DNA of 9,701 nucleotides, taken from NCBI GenBank assembly GCA_903927855.1, contig CAIYOL010000113.1:1-9701 (forward strand), written 5' to 3'. This document shows, piece after piece, positions 1 through 5,574 of the stretch (within the stretch, counting starts at the first letter, position 1; each line of letters begins with the position of its first letter). The stretch is from an uncultured Planctomycetota bacterium. GTDB taxonomy: Bacteria; Planctomycetota; Phycisphaerae; Sedimentisphaerales; Anaerobacaceae. The notes under the pieces were generated by a model, which saw nothing but the letters and a program-made list of their open reading frames with translations, did no database searches and was not told the DNA's origin. The position numbers and the translations under genes are program-made.

Positions 1-17
1 CATATAGGCGGATAAAA

Positions 18-37
18 TTGGGTTCGTTTGGGTTCGT
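18..37 (+). repeat. Tandem TTGGGTTCGT repeat (two units, third copy nearby)
   Basis: The decamer TTGGGTTCGT occurs twice head to tail at 18-27 and 28-37, and a third exact copy sits at 120-129. All three are followed by T-rich sequence, and the first and third are preceded by AAA(A)T. The spacing of the third copy is not a multiple of ten, so this looks like a small dispersed repeat rather than a satellite. No function can be read from it. Confidence 0.6.
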
Positions 38-213
38 TTTCACCAAGTGTCCAAATTCGATTTTTCGCTGTAATTCCTTGTCGTAACTGCCGTTATAAAC
101 AATTTGACCTTGTCCTAAATTGGGTTCGTTTCGCATATTTTTATACAGTTTGATTGATTTTTCCCTTCTGCGCAGAAAGTAAGCACTTCCGTTCGAGGCG
201 GAGTAAAGAAAAA

Positions 214-252
214 AACAGAATACAGAACACAGAATATAGAATTCAGAAAACA
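214..252. repeat. Degenerate ACAGAAT-type simple repeat
   Basis: About five imperfect units of the form (A/T)(C/T)AGAA(T/C/A)(A) follow one another, with a period near 7 to 8 bases. The tract is purine-rich on the plus strand and lies outside any gene. It looks like a degenerate microsatellite or slippage product. Confidence 0.6.
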
Positions 253-288
253 GCAAGCATAAAGGTCAAAACCATAACAAAATCCCAT

Positions 289-322
289 CCGCCATAGGCG
301 GGTAAACTCCGCCGGAGGCGGA
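289..322. repeat. Paired CCGCC/GGCGG small hairpins
   Basis: Two compact inverted repeats lie side by side. The first has stem CCGCC (289-293) and GGCGG (297-301) with loop ATA. The second has stem TCCGCC (308-313) and GGCGGA (317-322) with loop GGA. A mutated relative occurs near 186-203, the window begins inside what may be another copy (TAGGCGGATAAA), and a related perfect palindrome lies at 3872-3886. They form a dispersed family of GC-rich palindromes resembling REP elements; membership of a named REP family cannot be judged from sequence alone. Confidence 0.65.
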
Positions 323-344
323 AAAATACTCTAAACGAAGTTTA
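322..344 (-). terminator. Weak terminator-like hairpin with U tract
   Basis: On the minus strand, TAAAC and GTTTA pair around TTC (344-332), followed by GAGTA and then five T residues (326-322). The stem is short and AT-rich, so intrinsic termination would be inefficient. Its position just beyond the three-hairpin segment is the main argument for it. Confidence 0.25.
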
Positions 345-422
345 ATTGATTATTTGATTTGGGCCTGCTGGACCTGAAACCTTGCCACTCGGTGGCGATA
401 TGCGTCTACCTGCTGGTAAACT
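322..422 (-). ncRNA. Candidate small RNA of about 100 nt with three hairpins
   Basis: On the minus strand, transcription from the promoter at 457-429 would start near 422, directly at a hairpin. Stem-loop 1 (421-404) pairs GUUUAC with GUAGAC around loop CAGCAG. Stem-loop 2 (396-384) pairs GCCAC with GUGGC around CGA. Stem-loop 3 (374-362) pairs GGUC with GGCC around CAGCA. Hairpins 1 and 3 present the same CAGCA loop, and each needs a G-U pair that would be a C-A mismatch on the plus strand, which favours a minus-strand RNA. A weak hairpin with a short U tract follows at 344-322. The GGUAGACGC string recalls the D-arm of class II tRNAs such as tRNA-Leu, but no anticodon arm or acceptor stem can be folded, so a tRNA relic is the main alternative. 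No coding potential is evident. Confidence 0.35.
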
Positions 423-428
423 GGGGGT

Positions 429-457
429 ATTTTAACAGATTTTGGGGGAAAAGTCAA
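429..457 (-). promoter_or_regulatory. Minus-strand sigma70-like promoter
   Basis: Read on the minus strand, TTGACT (457-452) matches the -35 consensus at five of six positions. TAAAAT (434-429) matches the -10 consensus at five of six. The spacer (451-435) is exactly 17 bases. The predicted start is an A at about 422, six bases past the -10 box and at the foot of the first hairpin of the candidate RNA. Nothing coding lies downstream on that strand, so a non-coding transcript is the natural product. Confidence 0.5.
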
Positions 458-485
458 GGGAAATTAGCCCATAGTCGCTAGAAGA

Positions 486-543
486 ATGGATCCCCTGTTC
501 TTAGCCGAGGGAGAAGCACTCGAGGATCTACGCTACGCTTCGA
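486..543 (+). repeat. 58-base diverged direct repeat, copy 1
   Basis: This stretch aligns without gaps to 584-641, with 11 differences over 58 bases by hand count. The best conserved part is the block ATCTACGCTA(C/T)GCT near the right end, together with ATGGAT(C/T)CCCTGTT at the left. The left copy also carries CTCGA and TCGAG that could pair across the right half. The differences are not concentrated at third codon positions of the one open frame, which argues against a shared protein. Confidence 0.75.
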
Positions 544-583
544 GATATTAATGTTTGCGGGGGAATAGAAAAGGATTTAGAAT

Positions 584-641
584 ATGGATTCCCTGTTTTT
601 AGCCAAAGTAGCAGCGCTCGGGAATCTACGCTATGCTACGA
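584..641 (+). repeat. 58-base diverged direct repeat, copy 2
   Basis: This is the second copy of the repeat at 486-543, offset by 98 bases and in the same orientation, with 40 bases of unrelated sequence between copies. Mismatches are scattered and there are no gaps, as expected for an old duplication or two insertions of a dispersed element. I do not recognise the family. Confidence 0.75.
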
Positions 642-724
642 CGGGTAAAATGGGGTGGTGAAATTATGAGCAATGTATGGTCGGGAAATTACGTTTTAAG
701 AAAATCTTTGGGAAGGGGTTGTGG

Positions 725-752
725 TTGCTTAATTTTCAATAATCATTATGAT
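725..752 (+). promoter_or_regulatory. Possible promoter for the accessory gene cluster
   Basis: TTGCTT (725-730) and TATGAT (747-752) lie 16 bases apart, upstream of the gene that starts at 810. The -10 box matches consensus at five of six positions but the -35 at only three. The region is AT-rich, so chance matches are likely. Confidence 0.25.
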
Positions 753-809
753 TAACAAACAATAGGTTCGGAAGAGATAAAGGATAGCGTATCAATGGAG
801 ACGGAATAA

Positions 810-1187
810 ATGATTACGGATACTAATAAAACTGTGACACGGCCTCTTTGGGGAGAGGTCGCAGTAAATAGAACCGACACGCCATTATTCGTAAATAAAG
901 CAAAATTTATAGAAGCAATTCAGCCGTTCAAGGAGCAAAATTCACTGCCGAAACTCAGGGCCGATGTGCTGGATTTGGAAAGTAACCTGCACAGCGTGAA
1001 AAACGACAAGATAGGTGTTCTGAACATACAAAGTAATGGAGATACAATCAGGATTAGTCAAAAACACTTACTTGAACAGCTTGACCAAATCGCTGATTCG
1101 CAGACGCTTGAACGAGCCAAGTATTATATTGAACGGCTGGAAAAAGCCATGACGGAAACTAGGACTAATAACATCAACAAAAGTTGA
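810..1187 (+). CDS. Hypothetical protein, 125 aa
   Basis: I do not recognise this family. The ATG start is preceded by GGAG at 797-800, nine bases upstream, a good ribosome binding site. The protein is soluble and charged, with no signal peptide or membrane segment. The N-terminal third contains an RPLWGEVAVNR stretch. A likely beta segment lies around residues 67-83 (KIGVLNIQSNGDTIRIS). The last 40 residues, about 85-118, look like one or two amphipathic helices rich in Lys, Glu and Gln. It is the first gene of the accessory cluster, 78 bases ahead of a zinc-ribbon protein. The size and helical tail would fit a small regulator or an antitoxin-like partner, but nothing in the sequence proves either. 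Confidence 0.6.
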   Translation: MITDTNKTVTRPLWGEVAVNRTDTPLFVNKAKFIEAIQPFKEQNSLPKLRADVLDLESNLHSVKNDKIGVLNIQSNGDTIRISQKHLLEQLDQIADSQTLERAKYYIERLEKAMTETRTNNINKS

Positions 1188-1265
1188 ACTGGCATAATGA
1201 ATATTGATATAGTTAAACGGAGAGGCCAAGCGGTAATCAGTAAATGATATCTGGGAATATGCAAT

Positions 1266-1586
1266 ATGGGAAAAATAGAAGCTTCAAGTGGAATACTCAG
1301 AAAGTGCCCACGGTGTGGGGCTGAGTTGTATGAAGAAATATGGGAGGATAAAAAGACAATATATCTGGTGTGCGAAAAAGATGGGTGTGGGTATGAGAAG
1401 ACAATGAAATACAAGCACTTAAAATTCTCTTTCACATACAGAGACGAATTTACAACAGTAGTAGTGGCAAAAAATATTGAAGAAGCAAGGAAAAAGATAG
1501 AGAGCGTAGATTGGAAGAGGGCAGAATATGATTTGTGGGAAGAATATCTTGATGTAGAATACTCGCCTGTGGTAAAGTTGACTTAA
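1266..1586 (+). CDS. Small zinc-ribbon protein, 106 aa
   Basis: The N-terminal part carries a CPRCG knuckle (Cys14, Cys17) and a second pair, Cys36 and Cys41, in CEKDGC, followed by GYE. Together they form a treble-clef or zinc-ribbon-like metal site of about 30 residues. The C-terminal half, roughly residues 53-98, has a beta-helix pattern (FSFTYRDEFTTVVVA, then NIEEARKKIES, then an acidic tail). This loosely resembles small phage and plasmid proteins of the DpnD/PcfM type; that comparison is weak and is mine. The ATG is preceded by GGGA at 1253-1256, nine bases upstream, a modest site. It lies 27 bases before the 59-codon gene, so co-transcription is likely. Zinc ribbons of this kind often bind nucleic acid or protein, but the exact role is unknown. 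Confidence 0.65.
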   Translation: MGKIEASSGILRKCPRCGAELYEEIWEDKKTIYLVCEKDGCGYEKTMKYKHLKFSFTYRDEFTTVVVAKNIEEARKKIESVDWKRAEYDLWEEYLDVEYSPVVKLT

Positions 1587-1613
1587 TAGGACATTATAGA
1601 GGAGTAATAGTCA

Positions 1614-1793
1614 ATGATGAAGTATATGATTAGAATTATCGCAGAGGTAAACTCATCATTATCCAAGACAGATTTGGAATCACGATTGGTAGCGTCGCTA
1701 TTTGATGTAGAATCTGAAGAAAAACTTAGTGATGGGGACAATAACCATCTTTGTGTAGTGGATTATGAGTTGACAGAGGCGATACCAATATGA
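1614..1793 (+). CDS. Small hypothetical protein, 59 aa, translationally coupled to the nuclease gene
   Basis: This short gene is easy to miss but well supported. AGAGGAG at 1598-1604 is the strongest Shine-Dalgarno site in the accessory half and lies nine bases before the ATG at 1614. A second ATG follows at 1617. The frame stays open for 59 codons, and its TGA overlaps the ATG of the next gene in an ATGA junction (1790-1793), typical of translational coupling. The product starts with a beta-like stretch (KYMIRIIAEV), continues through a helix with Leu-rich faces (DLESRLVASLF) and an acidic loop, and ends in CVVDYELTEAIPI. No family is recognised. Coupling to the predicted nuclease suggests an accessory or regulatory partner of that enzyme, which is inference. 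Confidence 0.65.
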   Translation: MMKYMIRIIAEVNSSLSKTDLESRLVASLFDVESEEKLSDGDNNHLCVVDYELTEAIPI

Positions 1794-2827
1794 AGGCACA
1801 TGTACTTATAACCAGTGCGGAAACTTTTCCTGTATGCCGAGATAGACTGTTTTGGGGCATCGGAACTCCTGATTGCCCGCTTACTTTCGAAGAATGGGTG
1901 GACCCAGCTAACTCCAGAAAACCATACCTGAAAATGCTCGTTGATATGATAAGTGTTAGTGTTGGCGATCTAATATTTCTATACGAGAGACAGGCAGGTT
2001 TTCACGGTGTCTATAAAGTGGCGAGTCCATTATTTTTTGACACTGAAAATGTGATTAATAAGGATAACCTTTCTGTAGGAAGTCAGTGGCCGCTTAGAAT
2101 CAAACTGGAAAATGTATATTACTTCCCAAAGCCGGTTCCGGAAGATTTGTTGTTCTCGACCCCACATTATGAAAACATTTTTTGGATATGGGCTTATAGA
2201 AAAAGTCAGGGGCCTCGTGGTTGTAATACCATAACACCAGAAGCAGCAGAAGCCTTAGTCGAGTTACTCGTAAAAATAAACGGCACTGACACCAAGTATG
2301 ACAGATTCGATGCCTACACACCACCTGAATCTAAAACAGTTATGTTCCCATTGGCTAAAAATGGAGAAAGAGTCGCACTAGAAGATTTTCTTAGAGGATA
2401 TATTTTGGAACATTTGCAGGATGAGAGTGGTTTAGAAAGCATTTTCGGCCCCAAAGAGGATATTGAATGGTATGCCAATAACGCTCCGTATCATATAACT
2501 CAGAAGAATATCGATATACTTGTCTTTCACAAAAATTTCCGGTACACCTCTGTTCCTTTACGTTATAAATATTCCGTTGTAGAGTTAAAAAAAGATGATG
2601 CATTACCTAAAGATGTTAGTCAACTTTTGAGATACTCGCTATGGGTAAGCGGACGACTTGCTAATGGTGAAGCAGAAATGATTCAACCTATACTGATAGC
2701 ATATAACTTCTCCGACGAAACCATTAAAAAAGCAAAAGCTGCTGATTTTAATGAGAGGGGTATAGTACTGGTAAAATACAAAGCTATAAGTGAAGGAAAA
2801 ATCATTTTTGAAAATGTTGGAGAGTAA
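1790..2827 (+). CDS. Predicted modification-dependent nuclease: EVE/PUA-like domain fused to PD-(D/E)XK nuclease
   Basis: Two domains can be read in the 345 residues. Residues 1 to about 165 look like an EVE/PUA-like fold, with VGDLIFLYERQAGFHGVYKV around 58-77, a P-x-RIKLE strand near 101-107 and IFWIWAYRKSQGPRG at 130-144. In related proteins such domains bind modified bases in DNA or RNA. Residues about 195-335 fit a PD-(D/E)XK nuclease: a helix with Glu207, then IDILVF with Asp242, then VVELKK with Glu265 and Lys267, then a helix with Gln278, Arg281 and Tyr282. This order resembles NucS/DUF91-like nucleases. The architecture predicts a stand-alone enzyme that cuts modified DNA, as in type IV restriction. 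The ATG overlaps the stop of the 59-codon gene, so translation is probably coupled. There is no partner methylase in the window, which fits modification-dependent rather than classical restriction. Specificity and target base are unknown. Confidence 0.6.
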   Translation: MKAHVLITSAETFPVCRDRLFWGIGTPDCPLTFEEWVDPANSRKPYLKMLVDMISVSVGDLIFLYERQAGFHGVYKVASPLFFDTENVINKDNLSVGSQWPLRIKLENVYYFPKPVPEDLLFSTPHYENIFWIWAYRKSQGPRGCNTITPEAAEALVELLVKINGTDTKYDRFDAYTPPESKTVMFPLAKNGERVALEDFLRGYILEHLQDESGLESIFGPKEDIEWYANNAPYHITQKNIDILVFHKNFRYTSVPLRYKYSVVELKKDDALPKDVSQLLRYSLWVSGRLANGEAEMIQPILIAYNFSDETIKKAKAADFNERGIVLVKYKAISEGKIIFENVGE

Positions 2828-2884
2828 AAGCATAGGATTTGAAACAACCACATTGGCAAGCTTGGACGTGCGACGGGAGTAATA

Positions 2885-3136
2885 GTGGATGAACTAACTG
2901 CATATACGGAATTGAAGAGGGATACTTGCCTGCATATCTTGGAGGCTATTCAAAGAGAATGCGGCGAAATCGGAAATGTTCAGATCGAAGACAATGATAT
3001 CTCTTTCGAGGTTTACCGAGGTTATTTTGAAGATCCACCAAAAGTAATAAGGAATAGTGAGTTTACGTTGAAACTGATCGATAAATTTGACGACCCATTT
3101 TTTACGTTGGCGTATAGGATACAAATGAAAATTTGA
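2885..3136 (+). CDS. Hypothetical protein, 83 aa, GTG start
   Basis: Translation is placed at GTG 2885 because GGGAG lies at 2875-2879, five bases upstream, and the overlapping ATG at 2889 is in a frame that stops after two codons. The product is small, acidic and soluble. An N-terminal helix (TELKRDTCLHILEAIQREC) is followed by two probable beta strands (VQIEDNDISFEVYRGYF and SEFTLKLIDKF) and a final FFTLAYRIQMKI. No family is recognised. It lies 57 bases after the predicted nuclease gene in the same direction and may share its transcript. The leader GGAGTAATAGT is identical to that before the 59-codon gene. Confidence 0.5.
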   Translation: MDELTAYTELKRDTCLHILEAIQRECGEIGNVQIEDNDISFEVYRGYFEDPPKVIRNSEFTLKLIDKFDDPFFTLAYRIQMKI

Positions 3137-3229
3137 ATGGTCTCCTTTTGAATGGTGCAACTTTGGAATGGTTGGGAAATGAAGTATCCTGTAGTGTCGG
3201 AATGCAGAAAATAGAGGGGAAAATTTCGT

Positions 3230-3637
3230 ATGACAAAAAATGTTATCTTGTCCGAGAAAGGGTTAGTAAACGATTCTGTTTGGGAATCAGGAATGAAAGA
3301 TTATCCTACAACATTGGTTCGCGTAATTAGGGAAAGACTCGTAAAGGAAATACCTGTAATAAAAGAAAAAGTTAACACTTATATGCAATGTTATTTTGGC
3401 TATTGGAAAGGCCAGGACAAAGACAGGGCGTATCTTTACTTGCAGAAGAAGGGTTTGCGTATCGATTTGTGTATAAATCGTGATAATGAAGAAGCCATTA
3501 AAGAAGCTGGTTTCAAAGTACATTTTGTTAATAACTATCAGGGTATAGCAGGCTGGCTTACCGGCTGGCAAGTTCCTCATAATACAGAGAACATAGATAC
3601 TGTTATGAAATGGCTCTGCATGGCGTTTAGGCAATAA
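3230..3637 (+). CDS. Hypothetical protein, 135 aa
   Basis: The ATG at 3230 has an AGAGGGGA site (3213-3220) at workable spacing. The N-terminal 50 residues are helical and basic (VRVIRERLVKEIPVIKEKVN). The second half alternates strands and loops: YLYLQKKGLRIDLCIN (about 68-83), a helix DNEEAIKEAGF, then VHFVNNYQGIAGWLTGWQVPH (97-117) and a closing helix VMKWLCMAF. The dense WLTGW segment looks like a conserved core motif. The fold may be related to DUF5655-type C-terminal domains found near restriction and transport genes, but that is a weak impression. A TTG-initiated frame at 3133-3330 overlaps this start in another frame and is not credited. It is the last gene of the accessory cluster, followed by a hairpin-rich spacer. 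Confidence 0.6.
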   Translation: MTKNVILSEKGLVNDSVWESGMKDYPTTLVRVIRERLVKEIPVIKEKVNTYMQCYFGYWKGQDKDRAYLYLQKKGLRIDLCINRDNEEAIKEAGFKVHFVNNYQGIAGWLTGWQVPHNTENIDTVMKWLCMAFRQ

Positions 3638-3710
3638 TATCAAACGAGTTAACGCGTCGGTTGGCTAAATGCCCCCTCGGCCTGACCCCCGACGAAATCG
3701 CCATAGTCGA

Positions 3711-3794
3711 CCCCCGCCGTTTTTCCCCCGTTGCTTTCTGGCGAAAGCAATACACGGGGGTTGGGCAAGGCCCAACAAAACGAATCTGCGGGGG
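3711..3794. repeat. Branched inverted-repeat structure (three-way junction)
   Basis: An outer stem pairs CCCCCGC (3711-3717) with GCGGGGG (3788-3794). It encloses two hairpins. The first has CCCCCG (3725-3730) with CGGGGG (3755-3760), and inside it TTGCTTTC (3731-3738) with GAAAGCAA (3743-3750) around TGGC. The second has TTGGGC (3761-3766) with GCCCAA (3770-3775) around AAG. A second C5G run at 3686-3691 could compete for the outer partner. The structure is stable on either strand, so it may be a structured RNA, a processing or termination region, or a mobile palindromic element. Confidence 0.6.
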
Positions 3795-3871
3795 CTCAAG
3801 GCAAAAAATAAATCCGGACAATATTTTCCTGCAAAATAAAAAAAACCCGCAAGGGCGGACACACTTATCGC

Positions 3872-3886
3872 AGGCGGAATCCGCCT
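3872..3886. repeat. Perfect GC-rich palindrome, possible terminator
   Basis: AGGCGGA (3872-3878) and TCCGCCT (3880-3886) form a perfect seven-base-pair stem around a single A. It is followed by TACTTTTTACT, so on the plus strand it could act as a weak intrinsic terminator for the accessory genes. A one-base loop is too tight for an ideal hairpin, and the inner pair would open. The stem core matches the CCGCC/GGCGG repeats at 289-322, so membership of that repeat family is an equally good reading. Confidence 0.5.
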
Positions 3887-3895
3887 TACTTTTTA

Positions 3896-3924
3896 CTGGC
3901 AGGAGGGCGGTATCTGCATATAAT
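3896..3924 (+). promoter_or_regulatory. Sigma70-like promoter for the malic enzyme-ATP synthase operon
   Basis: A perfect TATAAT (3919-3924) lies exactly 17 bases after CTGGCA (3896-3901), which matches the -35 consensus at four of six positions. The expected start is near 3931, ten bases before the AGGAGA ribosome binding site (3941-3946) of the malic enzyme gene. No comparable promoter is evident between the malic enzyme and atp genes, so this may drive the whole operon. Confidence 0.55.
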
Positions 3925-3956
3925 AGTCGAATTATCTAACAGGAGAATTTGGGAAT

Positions 3957-5306
3957 ATGAAATACGACGAAAAAGACCTCTTGGCAAAAGCATCAAAGCC
4001 GCAGGAAATAGCTTCGGAGCTTCATTCATATTACAGGGGTAAGATTGCCGTAACATCCAAGTGCCGCGTGAAAGACTTGCACGATTTTGATATATGGTAC
4101 ACCCCCGGCGTTGCGTCGCCGTGCAGGGACATTGTTAAAAATCCTGAAAAAGTCTATGAGCTGACCAATAAATGGAACACCGTTGCCGTTGTCAGCGATG
4201 GCACCCGCGTGCTCGGCCTCGGGGATATAGGGCCGGCGGCGGCACTTCCGGTTATGGAAGGAAAAGCCCTTATCTATAAGTATCTCGGCGGCGTCGACGC
4301 GTTTCCAATATGCCTTGATACGAAAGACCCCGATAAATTTATAGAAATTGTCTTGTCTATGCATCCTTCTTTCGGAGGAATTAATCTCGAAGATATAGAG
4401 CAGCCCAAATGTTTTTACATACTTGACAGATTGAGGAAAGAAAGCCCTATACCGGTATGGCACGACGACCAGCAGGGAACTGCGACGGTCACACTTGCCG
4501 GCCTTATTAACGCCTTGAAAGTGGTTGGCAAGAATATCGAAGATGTAAAAATCGTTTTTATGGGGGCGGGCGCATCCAATATAAGGATTTCGGACCTCAT
4601 TTTTCAGTTCGGCGCCGACGCGAAAAAATGCATTATGTATGACAGCAAAGGCCCGCTTTGCAAGAGCCGAACCGACATAATGGATAATCCCTCTCTAAAG
4701 GAGAAAGCAAATATATGCCGGATTACCAATAAATCCTGTTTCGAGGGTCCAATCGCCGAAGCCCTTAAGGGCGCGGATGTGCTGATTTCACTTTCGAAGC
4801 CCGGCCCCGGAACTATTCAAAAGGGGTGGCTCTCGAAAATGGCGAAGGATTCCATCGTCTTCACCTGTGCCAATCCGGTACCTGAGATTTGGCCTTGGGA
4901 GGCAAAAGAAGCCGGCGCAAGGATAGTTGCGACGGGACGCAGTGATTTTCCAAACCAGGTGAATAACTCACTCGGTTTTCCGGGAATCTTCAGGGGAACT
5001 CTTGACGTAAGGGCCAAAACGATAACCGATGAAATGTGCATTGAAGCGGCAAGAGAATTAGCAAAAACCGCTGAGGATAAGGGGCTAAGTGAAGATTATA
5101 TAATTCCCTCTATGGATGAATGGGAAGTATTCCCGCGTGAGGCCGCTGCCGTCGGAGCTAAGGCGATTGAGCAGGGAATAGCTCAAATAGTTTTATCACG
5201 GGCGGAACTGTATAAACAGGCTGAGGCAATCATAAAACAGGCAAGAGAGCAAACTAAGCTGCTGATGAAAGAGGGATTCATACCGCAGCCGGAAAAAGAA
5301 TTTTAG
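3957..5306 (+). CDS. maeB: Malic enzyme, single-domain type (NAD(P)-dependent, decarboxylating)
   Basis: The protein converts L-malate to pyruvate and CO2 while reducing NAD(P)+, in the cytoplasm. The N-terminal malic domain shows YTPGVASPC (48-56, catalytic Tyr48), [16 protein letters not shown] with the likely catalytic Lys103, the metal-binding NLEDI (Glu145, Asp146) and HDDQQGTA (Asp170, Asp171). The NAD(P)-binding domain has GAGASN (203-208) and [12 protein letters not shown] (326-337). At 449 residues it lacks the phosphotransacetylase-like tail of long enteric MaeB and resembles the short bacterial and archaeal enzymes. Ser207 occupies a position often Ala in the glycine-rich loop. Cofactor preference cannot be settled by eye. 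AGGAGA (3941-3946) serves the ATG at 3957. The stop is only four bases before the first atp gene, so the two are almost certainly co-transcribed. The symbol follows the family, not proven orthology. Confidence 0.9.
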   Translation: MKYDEKDLLAKASKPQEIASELHSYYRGKIAVTSKCRVKDLHDFDIWYTPGVASPCRDIVKNPEKVYELTNKWNTVAVVSDGTRVLGLGDIGPAAALPVMEGKALIYKYLGGVDAFPICLDTKDPDKFIEIVLSMHPSFGGINLEDIEQPKCFYILDRLRKESPIPVWHDDQQGTATVTLAGLINALKVVGKNIEDVKIVFMGAGASNIRISDLIFQFGADAKKCIMYDSKGPLCKSRTDIMDNPSLKEKANICRITNKSCFEGPIAEALKGADVLISLSKPGPGTIQKGWLSKMAKDSIVFTCANPVPEIWPWEAKEAGARIVATGRSDFPNQVNNSLGFPGIFRGTLDVRAKTITDEMCIEAARELAKTAEDKGLSEDYIIPSMDEWEVFPREAAAVGAKAIEQGIAQIVLSRAELYKQAEAIIKQAREQTKLLMKEGFIPQPEKEF

Positions 5307-5310
5307 CTCT

Positions 5311-5562
5311 GTGATGTCGTTAAGAAATTTTATGCAGCAGCAAAACAATGCCCAAAAGAACGATGACAGTCGCGCCTACGCCAGATGGGCCGGCTTGGGC
5401 TTTGAATTTGTGGGCGTGTTGGCGGTTTTCTGTTATATGGGTTATAAACTTGATGAGACGCTGAACACAAGCCCTTGGTTTCTGCTGGTCTTTTTTGCGG
5501 TGGGCTTTATTGGGATGTTCTACATAATTTTGAAACAGTCTTGGAATATGTGGCGTAAGTAA
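5311..5562 (+). CDS. atpZ: AtpZ/AtpI-family small membrane protein of the F0F1 operon
   Basis: This 83-residue protein has a hydrophilic, Gln- and Asn-rich N-terminus and two membrane spans (about 29-46 and 55-74). Between them lies the GYKLDE turn, typical of AtpZ-like proteins encoded ahead of ATP synthase genes. Members of the family are proposed to help assemble the c-ring or, together with AtpI, to carry Mg2+ or Ca2+. The start may be GTG 5311 or the adjoining ATG 5314; there is no good Shine-Dalgarno site, and the four-base gap to the malic enzyme stop suggests translational coupling. The short C-terminus ends in a basic WRK. Assignment rests on topology, the LD turn and position. Confidence 0.75.
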   Translation: MMSLRNFMQQQNNAQKNDDSRAYARWAGLGFEFVGVLAVFCYMGYKLDETLNTSPWFLLVFFAVGFIGMFYIILKQSWNMWRK

Positions 5563-5574
5563 AAATTCTGCATT

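Larger units (their letters stand above)
1..809. other. Repeat-rich intergenic region without a convincing protein gene
   Basis: No reading frame here has both useful length and a credible ribosome binding site. The longest candidate I considered is 29 codons (666-755). The stretch is made of short repeats: a TTGGGTTCGT tandem, an ACAGAAT-like simple repeat, CCGCC/GGCGG hairpins and two copies of a 58-base repeat. It also holds a minus-strand promoter with a hairpin cluster, listed separately. The mix of unrelated small repeats suggests a long-lived non-coding spacer or an insertion hotspot rather than a single decayed gene. Confidence 0.6.
3638..3956. other. Hairpin-rich intergenic spacer ahead of the malic enzyme-ATP synthase operon
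   Basis: These 319 bases separate the accessory genes from the energy operon. They hold a branched inverted-repeat structure (3711-3794), a GC-rich palindrome followed by T-rich sequence (3872-3886) and a strong promoter (3896-3924). A TTG-initiated frame of 92 codons (3661-3939) also runs through it. Its first 30 codons are C-ending and look coding-like, but it has no ribosome binding site and its sequence is dictated by the inverted repeats, so I do not annotate it as a gene. Confidence 0.6.

Noticed and set aside
214..322. CRISPR-like array suggested by short spaced repeats
   Set aside because: Repeats are too short, differ in sequence and spacing, and there is no cas gene or uniform spacer length.
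666..755. 29-codon ATG frame after a GGTGGTG string
   Set aside because: Too short, weak ribosome binding site, and no recognisable motif or coupling to a neighbour.
1124..1435. 103-codon minus-strand frame opposite the zinc-ribbon gene
   Set aside because: It is a shadow of the plus-strand genes; it has no ribosome binding site, and the plus frame contains paired cysteines typical of a real protein.
3133..3330. 65-codon TTG frame between two accessory genes
   Set aside because: It overlaps the better supported gene at 3230 by about 100 bases in another frame and has no ribosome binding site. Its start lies in three near-copies of TTTGAATGGT, a local repeat.
3661..3939. TTG-initiated 92-codon frame with C-ending codons at its start
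   Set aside because: No ribosome binding site, it runs through perfect inverted repeats and the operon promoter, and the second half is low in coding character. The apparent codon bias follows from the C-rich stems.
4026..4463. 145-codon minus-strand frame inside the malic enzyme gene
   Set aside because: The plus strand encodes catalytic motifs of malic enzyme throughout this stretch, so the antisense frame is incidental.
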